Counted from the first letter of the stretch, positions 1 through 10,595 are shown. The stretch is 16,911 nt of DNA from Conidiobolus incongruus B7586 (GCA_000697335.1 JNEM01008442.1:1-16911); one strand, 5' to 3'. Notes: generated by a model not told the origin, from the sequence alone. Translations and numbers: made by a program.

Positions 1-1171
1 CGGTGATGGCATAGATAACAATGAAGACGTGTTCATCCTTAAGTTCTCTGAAGCAGAAGTAAACACCAGCAGGGAATAACAACATAAGAACGTGAAGATC
101 AAAGAAGAAGCTACCCCAAGCGGGAGGTTGATGTTCAGAAACTGAAGCAATGATAGGAATATGAATCTTAGCATAACCAGTATCCCAGAGGGAGTAGAAT
201 CTTCCAGTCCAGGGAGCGATTTTTCCTGCATAGGTTAAAGCAACTAAAAGAGCGAAAGCAGTCAAAGTAATACCAACTACTGCAGCGATGAGAATGTATT
301 TGAATTGCTTTTGGGGAATGTGATGGGATAAGAGGTTGGCAAAGGCAACAAGTTGCAAGAGGCCAAAAACACCCAATGCACCCATGTGTTCACTGGTTAA
401 AGTGGGTTGGAAACCAACAAATGGGATTTGCATAGATGCCAAAGTACCCAAAACATAGAAAGTACAGTAAGAGACATATAGACGGTTGGAATATCTACCG
501 ATCAGAATAAGAGCAAGTACATGCAAGGGGATCATATTGATGATATAAACATAACCACCCCATGCGGAAACCATATAGAAGTAGAAGATGGCAGCGAGAG
601 CTCCAAAGAGTGCGGAACCCATCTTAACAGCCTTGATCCAGAGGTAGAAAGTAAACACGAGCAAAAAGATCGCAATCCCTTCGTTATCATAGGAACCAGC
701 TACAGACCTTGAGATATAACCTGGGGCAACGCCCAAAAAGATGGCAGCCAGCAAGCCACTTGTGGAATCTTTCAATTCATAAGTGAATAGGTAAGCAGAG
801 TAAGCAGTCAAAGCAGAAAATATGGGAGCGAAAAACACGCAAACATTACGCACATCGACGGGTAAATTAATATAGTTCAAAACCTTGTGAATTAAGCTAG
901 CTGTCAGCATTAAGCCGGGGTAGACGGTACCACCTACAACACGTCCCAAAGGGTACCACGAGCGGTCATCGAACCAATTTAAAAATTCGTAAAAACCAGT
1001 TTCTGCAATACGTTGAGTAGTTCTATAATTAAACCAGGGATCAAATTCGTGAATAACACTCTCGTAACGAATTACTGAGAATAATCTTGATAAAAAAGCT
1101 GTAGCACCTATTAATGCCAATATGATTCCTCGAAAGAAACCTCCTTGGAGTGAGGTGGATAGTTTGGACAT
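1..1171 (-). CDS. STT3: STT3, catalytic subunit of oligosaccharyltransferase, N-terminal part (runs off the left edge)
   Basis: STT3 transfers the dolichol-linked oligosaccharide to Asn in N-X-S/T sequons in the ER lumen. The frame is open without introns for 390 codons, from ATG at 1171-1169 to the window edge. The first cytoplasmic/lumenal segment has HEFDPWFNYR at residues 41-50, containing the first acidic metal-binding motif (D44). SVAGSYDNEG follows at about 156-165, carrying the second acidic motif (D162, E164). The SVSEHQP motif of external loop 5 lies at 343-349. Between them are many hydrophobic segments, for example near 13-30, 110-130, 140-152, 165-174 and 190-207. Yeast STT3 is about 718 residues, so a little over half is present; the WWDYG catalytic signature should lie beyond the left edge. 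Codon use is less AT-biased than in neighbouring genes, as expected for a well-expressed housekeeping gene. It is divergent from the RhoGAP gene, separated by about 2.7 kb. Confidence 0.97.
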   Translation of the reverse strand, partial: MSKLSTSLQGGFFRGIILALIGATAFLSRLFSVIRYESVIHEFDPWFNYRTTQRIAETGFYEFLNWFDDRSWYPLGRVVGGTVYPGLMLTASLIHKVLNYINLPVDVRNVCVFFAPIFSALTAYSAYLFTYELKDSTSGLLAAIFLGVAPGYISRSVAGSYDNEGIAIFLLVFTFYLWIKAVKMGSALFGALAAIFYFYMVSAWGGYVYIINMIPLHVLALILIGRYSNRLYVSYCTFYVLGTLASMQIPFVGFQPTLTSEHMGALGVFGLLQLVAFANLLSHHIPQKQFKYILIAAVVGITLTAFALLVALTYAGKIAPWTGRFYSLWDTGYAKIHIPIIASVSEHQPPAWGSFFFDLHVLMLLFPAGVYFCFRELKDEHVFIVIYAIT

Positions 1172-1689
1172 ATATTCTAATTCAATATTTCAGTAAAAAA
1201 TTACAAATTATAGTTTGTTAATTATAATATATCGATAGTATTTTAAATATTTATTAACACTAAAATATTTTTTTAATATGATATTATTTCGATGACTTGA
1301 TAAAAGTCATAAATATGATTTATTTAATATTGGAAATTTATATGGGATTCAAATTTTAACGTCATTAAGTTTAATTTTATTTTTATTTAAATTAATTAAT
1401 TTAAGGTTGGAAATTTATCCAATCAATTCGTGCCAAATTTAAAGGTCAATATTGTGACAATTGAGCTGAAAATTCATTTAAACATTTTCATATAATTATT
1501 ATTGCATGAATGATGAAACATTACAACTAAATTAATGATATATAACATAATTGAATCAATTTTTAAAATATTTATATATTATATTTTCATATAAAGATGA
1601 ACTAAGGTTTTAGATTTAAGATTTTAACTTTAATTCTTTAAAATTCATGATCAATTGATATAACTATAATTACTAAATTTGATTGTACT
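1172..1689. other. AT-rich spacer upstream of STT3
   Basis: This spacer is strongly A/T-rich and lies directly upstream of the STT3 start codon, so it must hold the STT3 5' leader and at least part of its promoter. I see no open frame, tRNA-like box or repeat in it. No TATA-like element stands out against the AT background. Confidence 0.5.
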
Positions 1690-2015
1690 GTAGTTCAACC
1701 AGTTGCTAATAGAACGTCGATTACAAAGAAGGGAGCAGTTTGCTCGTGATTAGTTTGGTAATTTGGGTTAAGGTGTTTTACTAGGGTTAGTTAAGGGTTT
1801 AATGAGCTTCAAAGGGAAACGGAGATGATGATGAGAATGTATCGTAGAATGTATTTTATACAATATTCGTTAGTCATGGGTAATGTAACGCAGTGCATTT
1901 TGTCTCTAGTAAAAGAGACATTGAAGTAGCGTGACGGGTATTCCGGATTTATATTTCGATAAGATAATAGATTGCGAAATGAAGTTAGTCAGGCGAGTTA
2001 CTATCTAAGTAACCA
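1690..2015. other. GC-richer island with three hairpins; candidate non-coding RNA or regulatory block
   Basis: This stretch is visibly richer in G and C than the flanks on both sides. It contains a 5-bp hairpin (1733-1737 with 1741-1745), a 7-bp hairpin (1901-1907 with 1914-1920, loop AGTAAA) flanked by a possible outer helix ACGC/GCGT (1888-1891 with 1929-1932), and a 6-bp hairpin (1997-2002 with 2008-2013). CTAGGGTTAG at 1781-1790 resembles TTAGGG telomere repeats or a Tbf1-type site. Overlapping ATGATGA sequences at 1825-1834 resemble a box C, but no matching box D (CTGA) follows, so a C/D snoRNA is not supported. The longest reading frame is 34 codons (1825-1929) and matches nothing I know. 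I do not recognise a U1, U2, U4, U5, U6, SRP or RNase P RNA here. Confidence 0.3.
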
Positions 2016-3846
2016 CAATATATCAACGTCATTTATATTAATTTATAATATTTTAAGAAATATATGATTTAATTGCTTGAAATTAAATTTGAATTTTAAA
2101 TTGATTATTTTAATATCTTTTAAAATTTATAGCAAAAATTTTTGATTAATTTTTCAAATCAGTGAATATCCCAGCATTTTCAAACTAATGTAAAAGAATA
2201 TAATATCTCAATTCAAAATTAATATCGTTAAATAAAAATATATAGCATAATATTATTACACTTAAACTTTAGCTGAGATTGTTATTGAAGTCAAATCACA
2301 ATCATATATTCTACTATAATAACCTTGTATAGTTCTTTGATATTACCATAATATATATATTGAATATTTTGGTGAATTTATAATTCGAATCAAATAATTA
2401 AATCAATTTTTAATTATATGCTCTATAATCACATTCAAAACATTATGTAAATATTTTATTAATTTCGCAATCTTAATTACCAATGATTATGAAACCATCA
2501 AAGGAAAATATATACCTGGATAAATAAGCTATGATGCAAATGAATAGAATATATTGATATTAAATTGGATTATGTGATTAAATTTTTTTCTTAAATATCA
2601 TTCCTATTGTTATCATAATGTAGAGTCAATTTAAAAGGATACATCAATAAATTTCATAACTAAATAATGTTGATACTGTTTTGAATGACAAATAATTTAA
2701 TAATAAACATGCGCTAGACTAAGCTATTAATGTATTTTTATGATTGATATCCTTTCATAATGCATAAGATGGAACCATTGCAATAAGACACTAATTAAAA
2801 ATTACTAGGAAAAAATATTTTCATTATCGAAATTTTTATAATTGGAGATAGAAATTTAATATTTAATAAAAATATTCAACAATTTTTTTGCGAATTATTA
2901 TTATTTATACATAGAGCTAGGTTGATTCAGTTGTTAACATATGAAAATGAAATTTTATTATATAAAAAGGATCTAGTTAATATATTGATCTTTATCCATA
3001 ATTAAATTGGAGTTTTGGTTATGAAGGGTTAGTATGGTTATAACTAATATTCCAATTAATATTCATTCTAAACTTGAAAATATTGAGTAGATCTATACCA
3101 ATAATCCTGATTAGTATGCATATAATGTATATAGTGTTTAATATATTGCATAGTTATTGGTCTGAATAATTTGAATGGTTATTAAATGCCTGAAAATAAT
3201 TGTTTCACTATGATCTAATTAAAAGGAACTAAAAGAAGTAAAAATCAATCAATTATCACTTTATCACTCTTAAATTGAAAATTATTATAAGAAAAATAAC
3301 TTGATAACCAAGTAACTGGTGTTGGACAATCAATCATAATTAATATATCAAATTAATTCTTGTGAAAATAAACATAAACTGTGGATAAATTGGTGTTTAG
3401 ATTTAAATTATTAAGGTTATTTGAGATAATTACTACAATCAAAAAATTCACAAATCAAAATCCACCTCACTAAATAAGAAAACCTCCAACTAAATCAAAA
3501 TTTTGGCAATTTTGAGTAATATACAACCAATTTCATTATTCAATTTTAATTTTTAATCCTTTTACTGCTATTGATCTATTATCTTTCGTTACTGTTTAAT
3601 TTCCAATCCTAATTTTTTCATTCATTTTTCTACTAATATATATTAATCCAATATAAATATATATAGATATATATTCAAACTCGATTTTTATAATATTAAT
3701 TATAGATTATTATATATTTACTTGATTCAATAGAATTTTATTTTGTTTATTTATTCATAATAATAATATTCTAGCCTCTAATCCTTTAACTCCACTTGAA
3801 TATCAATTATAATAATATTGGACTTTGATTTATTAAATGAAATAAT
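2016..3846. other. Long AT-rich intergenic region
   Basis: About 1.8 kb of very A/T-rich sequence with stops in every frame at short intervals. I found no exon-like stretch, no tRNA and no repeat unit worth naming. The part nearest 3846 presumably includes the promoter and leader of the RhoGAP gene, but no specific element can be picked out. Confidence 0.5.
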
Positions 3847-6800
3847 ATGAAATCAAATTTACCTCGTTCCATTTGTCATGGTTGTAATTTAATTATCGAC
3901 CAAGGTAGGGTCGTTTCTCTGGGTCAGGGAATGTGGCATCTTCAATGGTAAAGTTAATTTTATAAAAATTTTAAATATAATGATAATAATAACAATAATA
4001 TACAATTTAAAATAGTTTTCTATGTGTACGCTGTCGTAATGTAATTGAGCCTGATTCCAATTTACTGCTATTATCGGATGGGAACTTGTTGTGTCAAAAT
4101 TGTTCTCAAGTATGCAGTATTTGTAATTTACCTATCACTGATGAAGCTGTTATGATAGGTATTCAATACTATTTTAAATGTTATTCATCTTTTTCTTTAC
4201 TAAATCTATTTATTTGCAGGCGACCAATCATATCACTCATCTTGTTTTAAGTGTACAAACTGTAAAAATAAGATTGATGGTACATTGCTAGCAAGAACGA
4301 GCGATGTAATAGACTTACTTTAAAAAGCTATCAACATGTTTATTAAATAATATTTATAGGGTATTTATTGTATGAATTGTTATGCTGAAAGGAAAGAGGC
4401 TCAAAAGCGATTACAAAACGCTCTACCTACACACCACGATAACCAATTTCAGGAAAAATCTTTGCCTTCTCTTCCTATTGAAGCTTTATTGGTAAATAAC
4501 TAATTATTTTAAAATTTAAAACATAACTTCTTACAGTCAAGCTTATAGGAAAAGCCTGAAGTTCCGAAAGATCCACCTCCAACTAATGGTGTTAATCCTC
4601 AAATTGGGGTAAATTTTACACCAAGTCGCAAACATAGTGTCGATTCTCAACTCTCTTCAATACCGAAGGGAACCGAAACTCCTGAACCAACTAAAACTTC
4701 TCCCATTCCGGAAGAAATATGTTCCCCAGCCTATGTTGAATCTCTTTGGGCTGATATCAAGTCACTTCAAAAGCAATTGGTAGAAAGTGAATTCAACTGC
4801 ACGCGTTTAAAATTACAAAATGATCAAACGACAGAAAGAATACGAATTATTCAAGAAGAGTTCACTAAAGAGATAAGCAGACGTAAAACCGCTGAAGCCA
4901 CCTTAGCCCAGTTGCAATCTCAACAGAAGAGCTCTGAAATATCTGCTTTAAACGCCTCTTCAAAAACCGCTCAACTTGAAACTATTATTCAAAATCTTCA
5001 CAATGAAATAGCCCAACTTAATGCACAAAAATCCGCTTTACAAAAGGAAATTGGTGAGCTAAATACTATTAAGAGATCTTTTGCCAGCTCGCCCCTTAGG
5101 TAACTGTTTTTTAACTACTTCAACTACTCTATTTATAATTTTTAATGATTATAATTTAAAATTTTCATTTAACTAACTTTACCTCTGTAAGGTCCAACTC
5201 AAATAATAATGTTATATATCGAGATGAAGCTATTAGTGTACCTCGTCCTCACTCAACACCCAAAATTATAGATTCTAGTTTCATATCCGAATCAGATAAA
5301 ACGGCATATGTTAATGCAGATCAATTAAGCATACCTGACAGTAAACTGGTCACTTCAAAATCACTTGATAAGAGCGAATCTTTGGAAATGGCAGGGCCAG
5401 TGTCTCCAGGTATTGATCCCAACATTCGAGGTCGGATCACTAATATTCGTAGAAGTCTCGATGCAAGAGCCAAAGATTTGATGAAATCTGATTTATTTCA
5501 AAATATCAGAGCTCTGGATGATATTACTATCCGCGACACTAACCTACCATCTCCCAAGTTAAATGATAGTATCAAAGATACTAGTTCCACTCCTGAGTCT
5601 AAAAATGCCAAACAAAAGTTTAATTGGAAAAAAGCTTTCAAGATTCCGTCTAACGAAGATTCAAATGGAAAGAGTAATCACAATAGTACATTCATTAAAT
5701 TTAGTACAGTTATTAATAATTTTATATTTAGACCCTTATTCTGGTCCATTCGTTCATTCTGAGTCTACACCTTCTTTATCGACTGACAATACTGACAAAA
5801 CTGCCACTCCTCATGCCCTCATGCCCCATGCCTATATACGCCCTATTCGCTGTGATTTCTGTGGAGAGAAGATGTGGAGCTTACAGAATAAAGAGTTAAG
5901 ATGCTGTGGTAAGTATTTATAATAAATTTGATACATTATCACATTAACATATATTTTAGCGTGTGGCTACCACTGTCACAATAAATGTGCAGGAGGTATT
6001 CCCCATGACTGTCCTGGACCAGGATATGATTATCATTCTGCAGGTGAAGCTTCTTCCACTGTCAGTAAGAGCGAAGAATCAGTAACTGTTAGACCTATGA
6101 ATAATCAAGGTATTCATTTCATTAATTTCAATATTTTACATTGTATTTAATATATTTTTAGTTACTGCGCCTTGTTTTGGTATTGAACTCGTAAAGCAAA
6201 TTGATATCGATGGTACAACGGTTCCGCTAATTGTTCAACTGTGTGTTGAAGCTGTCGAAAAACGCGCACTCACACTGGAAGGTATCTACAGAAAATCTGG
6301 TCCAAGTTCTCAGATGAGACAGATTCATCAGGATTTGGCTGCGGGTCAGCAACCTGATCTAAGCGATCCTGACAAGTACCCCGATATCACGGCTGTTACT
6401 TCGATTCTTAAGCAGTATTTCCGTGATCTTCCTATACCCTTATTCACGTTTGACTATTATGACGATTGGATGCAGGCCATCGGTAAATATAGCTCATTTA
6501 AGCTCCTCAACCTTATTGCTAATCTTTTTCAAATGGTTTAGAATTAAGAGACGAGCATGAAAGAAACCAAAAATTCATAGAAACGATTCACAAGTTACCC
6601 GATGGATATCGAGAAACGCTTGTTTATATGATGGATCACCTTAAACGTGTCAAGGATAACAGCCAATCCAATTTGATGAACCCTAAAAATATCGGTGTCG
6701 TGTTTGGCCCTACACTCATCAAGTGCGAGTCGGATGAGCAGGACTTCAACGATATGGCACGCAAGAACGCAACTGTAGAATTCCTCGTCATCGCCTGGCC

Positions 6801-6855
6801 CTCCATTCGAGCATCTATCAACGCTCCCGACTTCCAAGAACAGGAAGACTCATAA
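3847..6855 (+). CDS. Rga-type Rho GTPase-activating protein: LIM-LIM-coiled coil-C1-RhoGAP, ten exons
   Basis: Predicted to stimulate GTP hydrolysis by Rho/Cdc42-type GTPases in polarity control. Exons by splice signals and frame: 3847-3947, 4016-4158, 4220-4305, 4360-4491, 4549-5099, 5192-5673, 5732-5908, 5960-6109, 6162-6482, 6542-6855, giving 818 residues. LIM1 has C10, C13, H31, C34, C37, C40, C60, C63; LIM2 has C67, C70, H87, C90, C93, C96, C114, C117. A Gln/Glu/Leu-rich coiled coil spans about 224-337. A complete C1 zinc finger (H526, C539, C542, C556, C559, H564, C567, C575) is split by intron 7. The RhoGAP domain fills about 613-800, with the arginine finger in GIYRKSG (R651) and the supporting Asn in KNIGVVFGPTL (N764). 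Fungal Rga proteins share LIM-LIM-RhoGAP; having C1 as well recalls, from memory, S. pombe Rga3. Two splice choices are uncertain (see findings). The domain calls are secure. Confidence 0.93.
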
Positions 6856-7705
6856 TCCAACCCTCCCAACATTTGTAAGTTTTCTCTAACATTTTTTGTA
6901 AATTAATTTTGGGAATTGATTCTTTTTAATTTTTAATAATATTAATGGTAATTTTTTTCAATTAAATATAAATAATTTTAATATGAATATATAACCTTTT
7001 TATTTGGTATTGATTATAGTTATATATTTGTGTTTGTATTAATATTATCCTTTAAAAACTTCCAATTTGAATAGCTAATTTGATAGTCTAAATTGCAACA
7101 TTTATTAGTTAGCATATATTTGAATTAATCAATTTTTTATTTAATAGCAATGATGCCACTCTTAAGATTTATTAATTTTCTATCTTGATTATCGACCTTA
7201 TTATCAATATTCAATTAGAATTAATGATCAATAATGAAGAAATTTCTTGGTTTCATTTTATTACATATATTATCCTAAGATGATAGAAAAGCACAAGAAT
7301 TAAAATAAATGTTTAAATAATTATATTTTAAGATATCAAATGTTTAACAATAAGTGATCTGGGTCAATATAGTCTAAAATCAAAATATTATCATCAGTAA
7401 AATTTGCTAATATAGAACATACCAAATTGTATAATAGTCAATATGAGCAAAAGATATATTAATATCATAATCCAATAAACCAATTTACTCTCAATTGATT
7501 TCAACCATAATTACTTAATAGTTATATATACATACGAATATATAATTGTATTTTTTATTCAATTCAATAGAAATCAACCAAGTTCATTTACTCAAATTTA
7601 GTCCCACAAAATAAAATTCCCGAAATCATTTCAATAAAAGATTCTATTCGATTTTCAATAAAAATCAAAAAGTCACTCAATACATAATTGTAATAACAAT
7701 ATAAT
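6856..7705. other. AT-rich spacer between the RhoGAP and TRAPP genes
   Basis: Holds the 3' untranslated part of the RhoGAP gene and the promoter of the downstream TRAPP subunit gene. A GTAAGT sequence at 6875-6880 could be a donor of a 3'-UTR intron, but no convincing partner acceptor is evident. No exon-like coding stretch was seen. Confidence 0.45.
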
Positions 7706-8219
7706 ATGATATATTCTCTATATATTATTAATAAATCGGGAGGTTTAGTTTATCAATCAGATTTTCATACAGGTTTAAATCAGTTAAGTTCGAATGAATA
7801 TTTGGTGTTAGCTGGTACTTTTCATGGGTATTATTCACTATATCACATCTATGAATTGCTATTTATCTTTTTTTGAATAGTGTACATGCTTTAACTTCTC
7901 AGATTTCGCCTATTCCAAATAGTAAAGGAATAACTAATTTGGAAACCAACCAATTTAAATTGACTTGTTTTCAAACTCTAACAGGTAAATATACTAATTA
8001 ACAATATTAAAATACTATGGCTCATAATATCAAAAATATTATAATATAGGAATTAAATTTTTATTGGTATCGGATAATCATCAAACCAATACCAATTTAA
8101 TTATGAAAAAAATTTACGAATTATACGGTGATTATGTATTAAAAAACCCCTTTTATACTCCCGAAATGCCTATTCGTTGTGAATTATTTGATATTAATTT
8201 AAATCAACTTTTAAAATAA
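7706..8219 (+). CDS. TRS23: TRAPP complex subunit Trs23/TRAPPC4 (sedlin/longin-like fold), three exons
   Basis: TRAPP complexes are Golgi-associated tethering factors and exchange factors for the Rab GTPases Ypt1/Rab1. Exons are 7706-7827, 7881-7984 and 8050-8219 (introns 53 and 65 nt, donors GTATTA and GTAAAT), giving 131 residues. The N-terminus has NKSGGLVYQ, equivalent to VNKAGGLIYQ of human TRAPPC4. Next comes SNEYLVLAGTFH, then FKLTCFQTLTGIKF (human FKLHCYQTLTGIKF) and NPFYTPEMPIRCELFD (human NPFYSLEMPIRCELFD), recalled from memory. Only about 18 residues separate the first two blocks, so the PDZ-like insertion of animal TRAPPC4 is absent and the protein is the short form. The ATG at 7706 is placed so that the first strand MIYSLYIINKSGG matches the family. 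A possible poly(A) signal lies 30 nt past the stop. Every exon is under 175 nt, so the gene is easy to miss. Confidence 0.93.
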
Positions 8220-9668
8220 TACTATTTTCATTTAAAAATATAAGTCAAAATAAAATTGAACATGGTGATTAATAATATTAGATGGATTATTCTATTCGTA
8301 TTTTTAATTGGAATTGATTAGTAAATTATTTGTTTGCAGTCATTTATATTAGATAATTTGAATTTGTCAGATTGCTGGCTTGTATAACTATTATACCTAT
8401 TCTTTATAATAATCTATATCAAAATATTTTTGAACATATTAACAAAATGTTCAAAGCCCTATAAAAATTACCATATTTTTTTCTATCAATTGGTTAGAAT
8501 GTTTAATTGGTCGATCAATGGCTTGATTTCATTTAATTCAATCAAATTGAATTCTATATAAATTTTTAATTTGATATCCTTGAATTGATTATTTTGTATC
8601 TGAATAAACCATACTTAATAAGTGTATAACTATATGATGTATTATGGTTATATTTTATCTTTAAATTCCTTATACCAATTGGATCGATGTGCATTGTTAA
8701 AGGTATCAAAATCTTCCATCTTTTCGTAATCATTAATTAATTTGTCATGAAACTCTCTATTAATTTCCAATTATAATTCAACAAAGTTAAAGTTTATCAA
8801 GTAATTGAAGTATGATATCTAATATTCCTTAGTAGTTTGTTTAATTTTTCAATATTATCTTCTATCTATTCAACAAATATCAATTTAGCACATTGTTAAA
8901 GTAGTCATTGGTTGCTTTACTTTTTGAATATAAAACTGACATTCAGATTGATATTATCAAGTAATTTCAATTGGTTGATTCGTTGGAAGTTGGTTTATTT
9001 CTATTTCTTGTGCCATTATTAAAATATATATTTTGTTTTAACTTAGTCATTATTTTTTTGACTGTTTTAATATCATTAATCAATTTATTATAAATTTTAA
9101 TAATTATGGGATTGACTGAAGTATTAATTTTTTTAATTATATTGTAATTGTTTAGTCATACTTTTGTCTATTCATCTACTCACTCTAATTTCAATTTTTA
9201 AATTCTTATTGTTGAAATTTAAAATAATAACAAAAATTGAATAAATTGAATATTCAATAAATTTAAATTTAGTAATCATTTGATGGAATTATCAAACCCT
9301 TGTTTTTTGAAATCATTTAAAATGTGATAATCCTGAGATTATTGCTTTAAAAATCAAAAAGATCAGAGCAATAGAAGTAATGAAATATTTAGTCAAAATA
9401 TGCAGCTTCAGTATTCATTTTTTTAGCTAACAAATCTCTTAATAACGCAAAAAAGTTAAATTGATATTTAGTTTGCATAGTGTCTAACAATTTTCATCAA
9501 ACACAAATTATTAAAATTTTAATCATGCTAAATTCGGAGCTACTGATTTGAGAATATAAATGATTGGCTAATTAATCAGATTTAAATTGAATTGTTTCTC
9601 TTGATCAATTCAATAAATTTGGAAAATTATAACGTCATTTCAATTTGCTTTCTTACTAATTCAAAAAT
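8220..9668. other. AT-rich intergenic region
   Basis: About 1.4 kb with no coding stretch, RNA gene or clear repeat that I can support. Both flanking genes are on the plus strand, so this holds the end of the TRAPP transcript and the promoter of the membrane-protein gene. No single promoter element stands out. Confidence 0.5.
8249..8254 (+). terminator. Possible poly(A) signal of the TRS23 gene
   Basis: AATAAA begins 30 nt after the TAA stop of the TRAPP subunit gene, a reasonable spacing. The hexamer is common by chance in sequence this rich in A and T. Confidence 0.3.
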
Positions 9669-10595
9669 ATGAGTACAGTAGACGATAATAGTGTTGTCAA
9701 TGTCAGTAGACTAACTGATGTTGGAATACCCCTTGATCCCAAATCTACTAATCCACCAAGAAACTGGGATATAGTTCAAATTTGTCGAAGCTATAAAATA
9801 CCCAGTTTTGCATTTCCAGGGATCGGAATCGTTTATACAGCTTTTCATCCTTTTTTGTTGGGCAAGGTGTTAGTTGTACCCCTAATTAAGTGTGGTATAG
9901 TAACATTAGCTTCATATCCTGTTACGACTTATTTGGTTACAAAATATTACCATATTCTTCGTAGATATGTAGGTCCCAGTTATCCTGGAACCACTGCACT
10001 TTTAATCGCCATATGGGGTTCATTACAAGCTGGATGGTTTCACTATATGATTTTAGATCCTCTTCTAAAGCGTGATCGCAAAAAGTTGCTGCATGCAACT
10101 ATTGAGGATCTACAGTCAAAAGGGCTGCAAGCGTCAGAAGACCTTGAGCCAATCGATCCACCTCGCCTCAGACGCTGGAGAGCTTCTGCATTTATTGTGA
10201 ATACTATTAGTGGTCTAATAAGTTTGGTGCTGCCCAAGACGTCTCCTGGATTTAGAGGATATCTCATTAGGAGAATAGTCACTCTTCCCTTTTATATTGT
10301 TCCAATAGTTGGTCCAGTTTTATACAGTTTTGTAAATTCATTGTCTACAGCCCAAAGGTTGATTAAACCATATTTGAAGCACCATCTTAACTTAAAACCA
10401 AAATACCAGGAAAAGTGGCTAAAGCGTTATTCATTCCAACTCCGATGGTTTGGATTCGTTGCTGATCTTTTAGAAAATATTCCAGGCATTGGTGTTTTAT
10501 TCACATTAACTAATACTGTGGGCGCCGCTATTTGGGTATCAACCTATCATCCTATCACTAATGAAAGAGATGGTGATATTCAAAAGATTGATTAG
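9669..10595 (+). CDS. Multi-pass membrane protein, probably Rrt8/Lds-like (EI24-related) family
   Basis: An intronless gene of 308 residues. About 40 hydrophilic N-terminal residues precede hydrophobic stretches near 44-66, 67-90, 107-130, 173-190 and 203-223, with a final one near 259-289. A basic, charged stretch (133-172) separates the third and fourth. The end of the last segment, FTLTNTVGAAIW (278-289), and the preceding IPGIG resemble what I recall of fungal Rrt8/Lds1/Lds2-type proteins, which belong to the EI24/CysZ-like membrane fold; the IVPIVGPVLY block (210-219) fits too. In yeast those proteins sit on lipid droplets and help build the outer spore wall; whether this one does is unknown. 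The start is the first ATG of the frame. AATAAA lies 33 nt past the stop. Membrane protein: near certain. Family assignment: moderate, from remembered motifs only. Confidence 0.8.
   Translation: MSTVDDNSVVNVSRLTDVGIPLDPKSTNPPRNWDIVQICRSYKIPSFAFPGIGIVYTAFHPFLLGKVLVVPLIKCGIVTLASYPVTTYLVTKYYHILRRYVGPSYPGTTALLIAIWGSLQAGWFHYMILDPLLKRDRKKLLHATIEDLQSKGLQASEDLEPIDPPRLRRWRASAFIVNTISGLISLVLPKTSPGFRGYLIRRIVTLPFYIVPIVGPVLYSFVNSLSTAQRLIKPYLKHHLNLKPKYQEKWLKRYSFQLRWFGFVADLLENIPGIGVLFTLTNTVGAAIWVSTYHPITNERDGDIQKID

Noticed and set aside
521-712. Plus-strand frame of 63 codons inside the STT3 region
   Set aside because: It is the antisense shadow of STT3, whose minus-strand frame has clear family motifs across the same bases.
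1825-1834. Box C-like ATGATGA, suggesting a C/D snoRNA
   Set aside because: No CTGA box D follows within a plausible distance on that strand.
1825-1929. Small frame of 34 codons starting with three Met codons in the GC-richer island
   Set aside because: Too short and without recognisable similarity; a structured RNA or regulatory role is at least as likely.
6595-6872. Two minus-strand frames over the last RhoGAP exon
   Set aside because: The plus strand here encodes the conserved NPKNIGVVFGPTL part of the GAP domain; the antisense frames match nothing.
10043-10282. Minus-strand frame of 79 codons in the membrane-protein gene
   Set aside because: Antisense shadow of a long plus-strand frame with consistent membrane topology.
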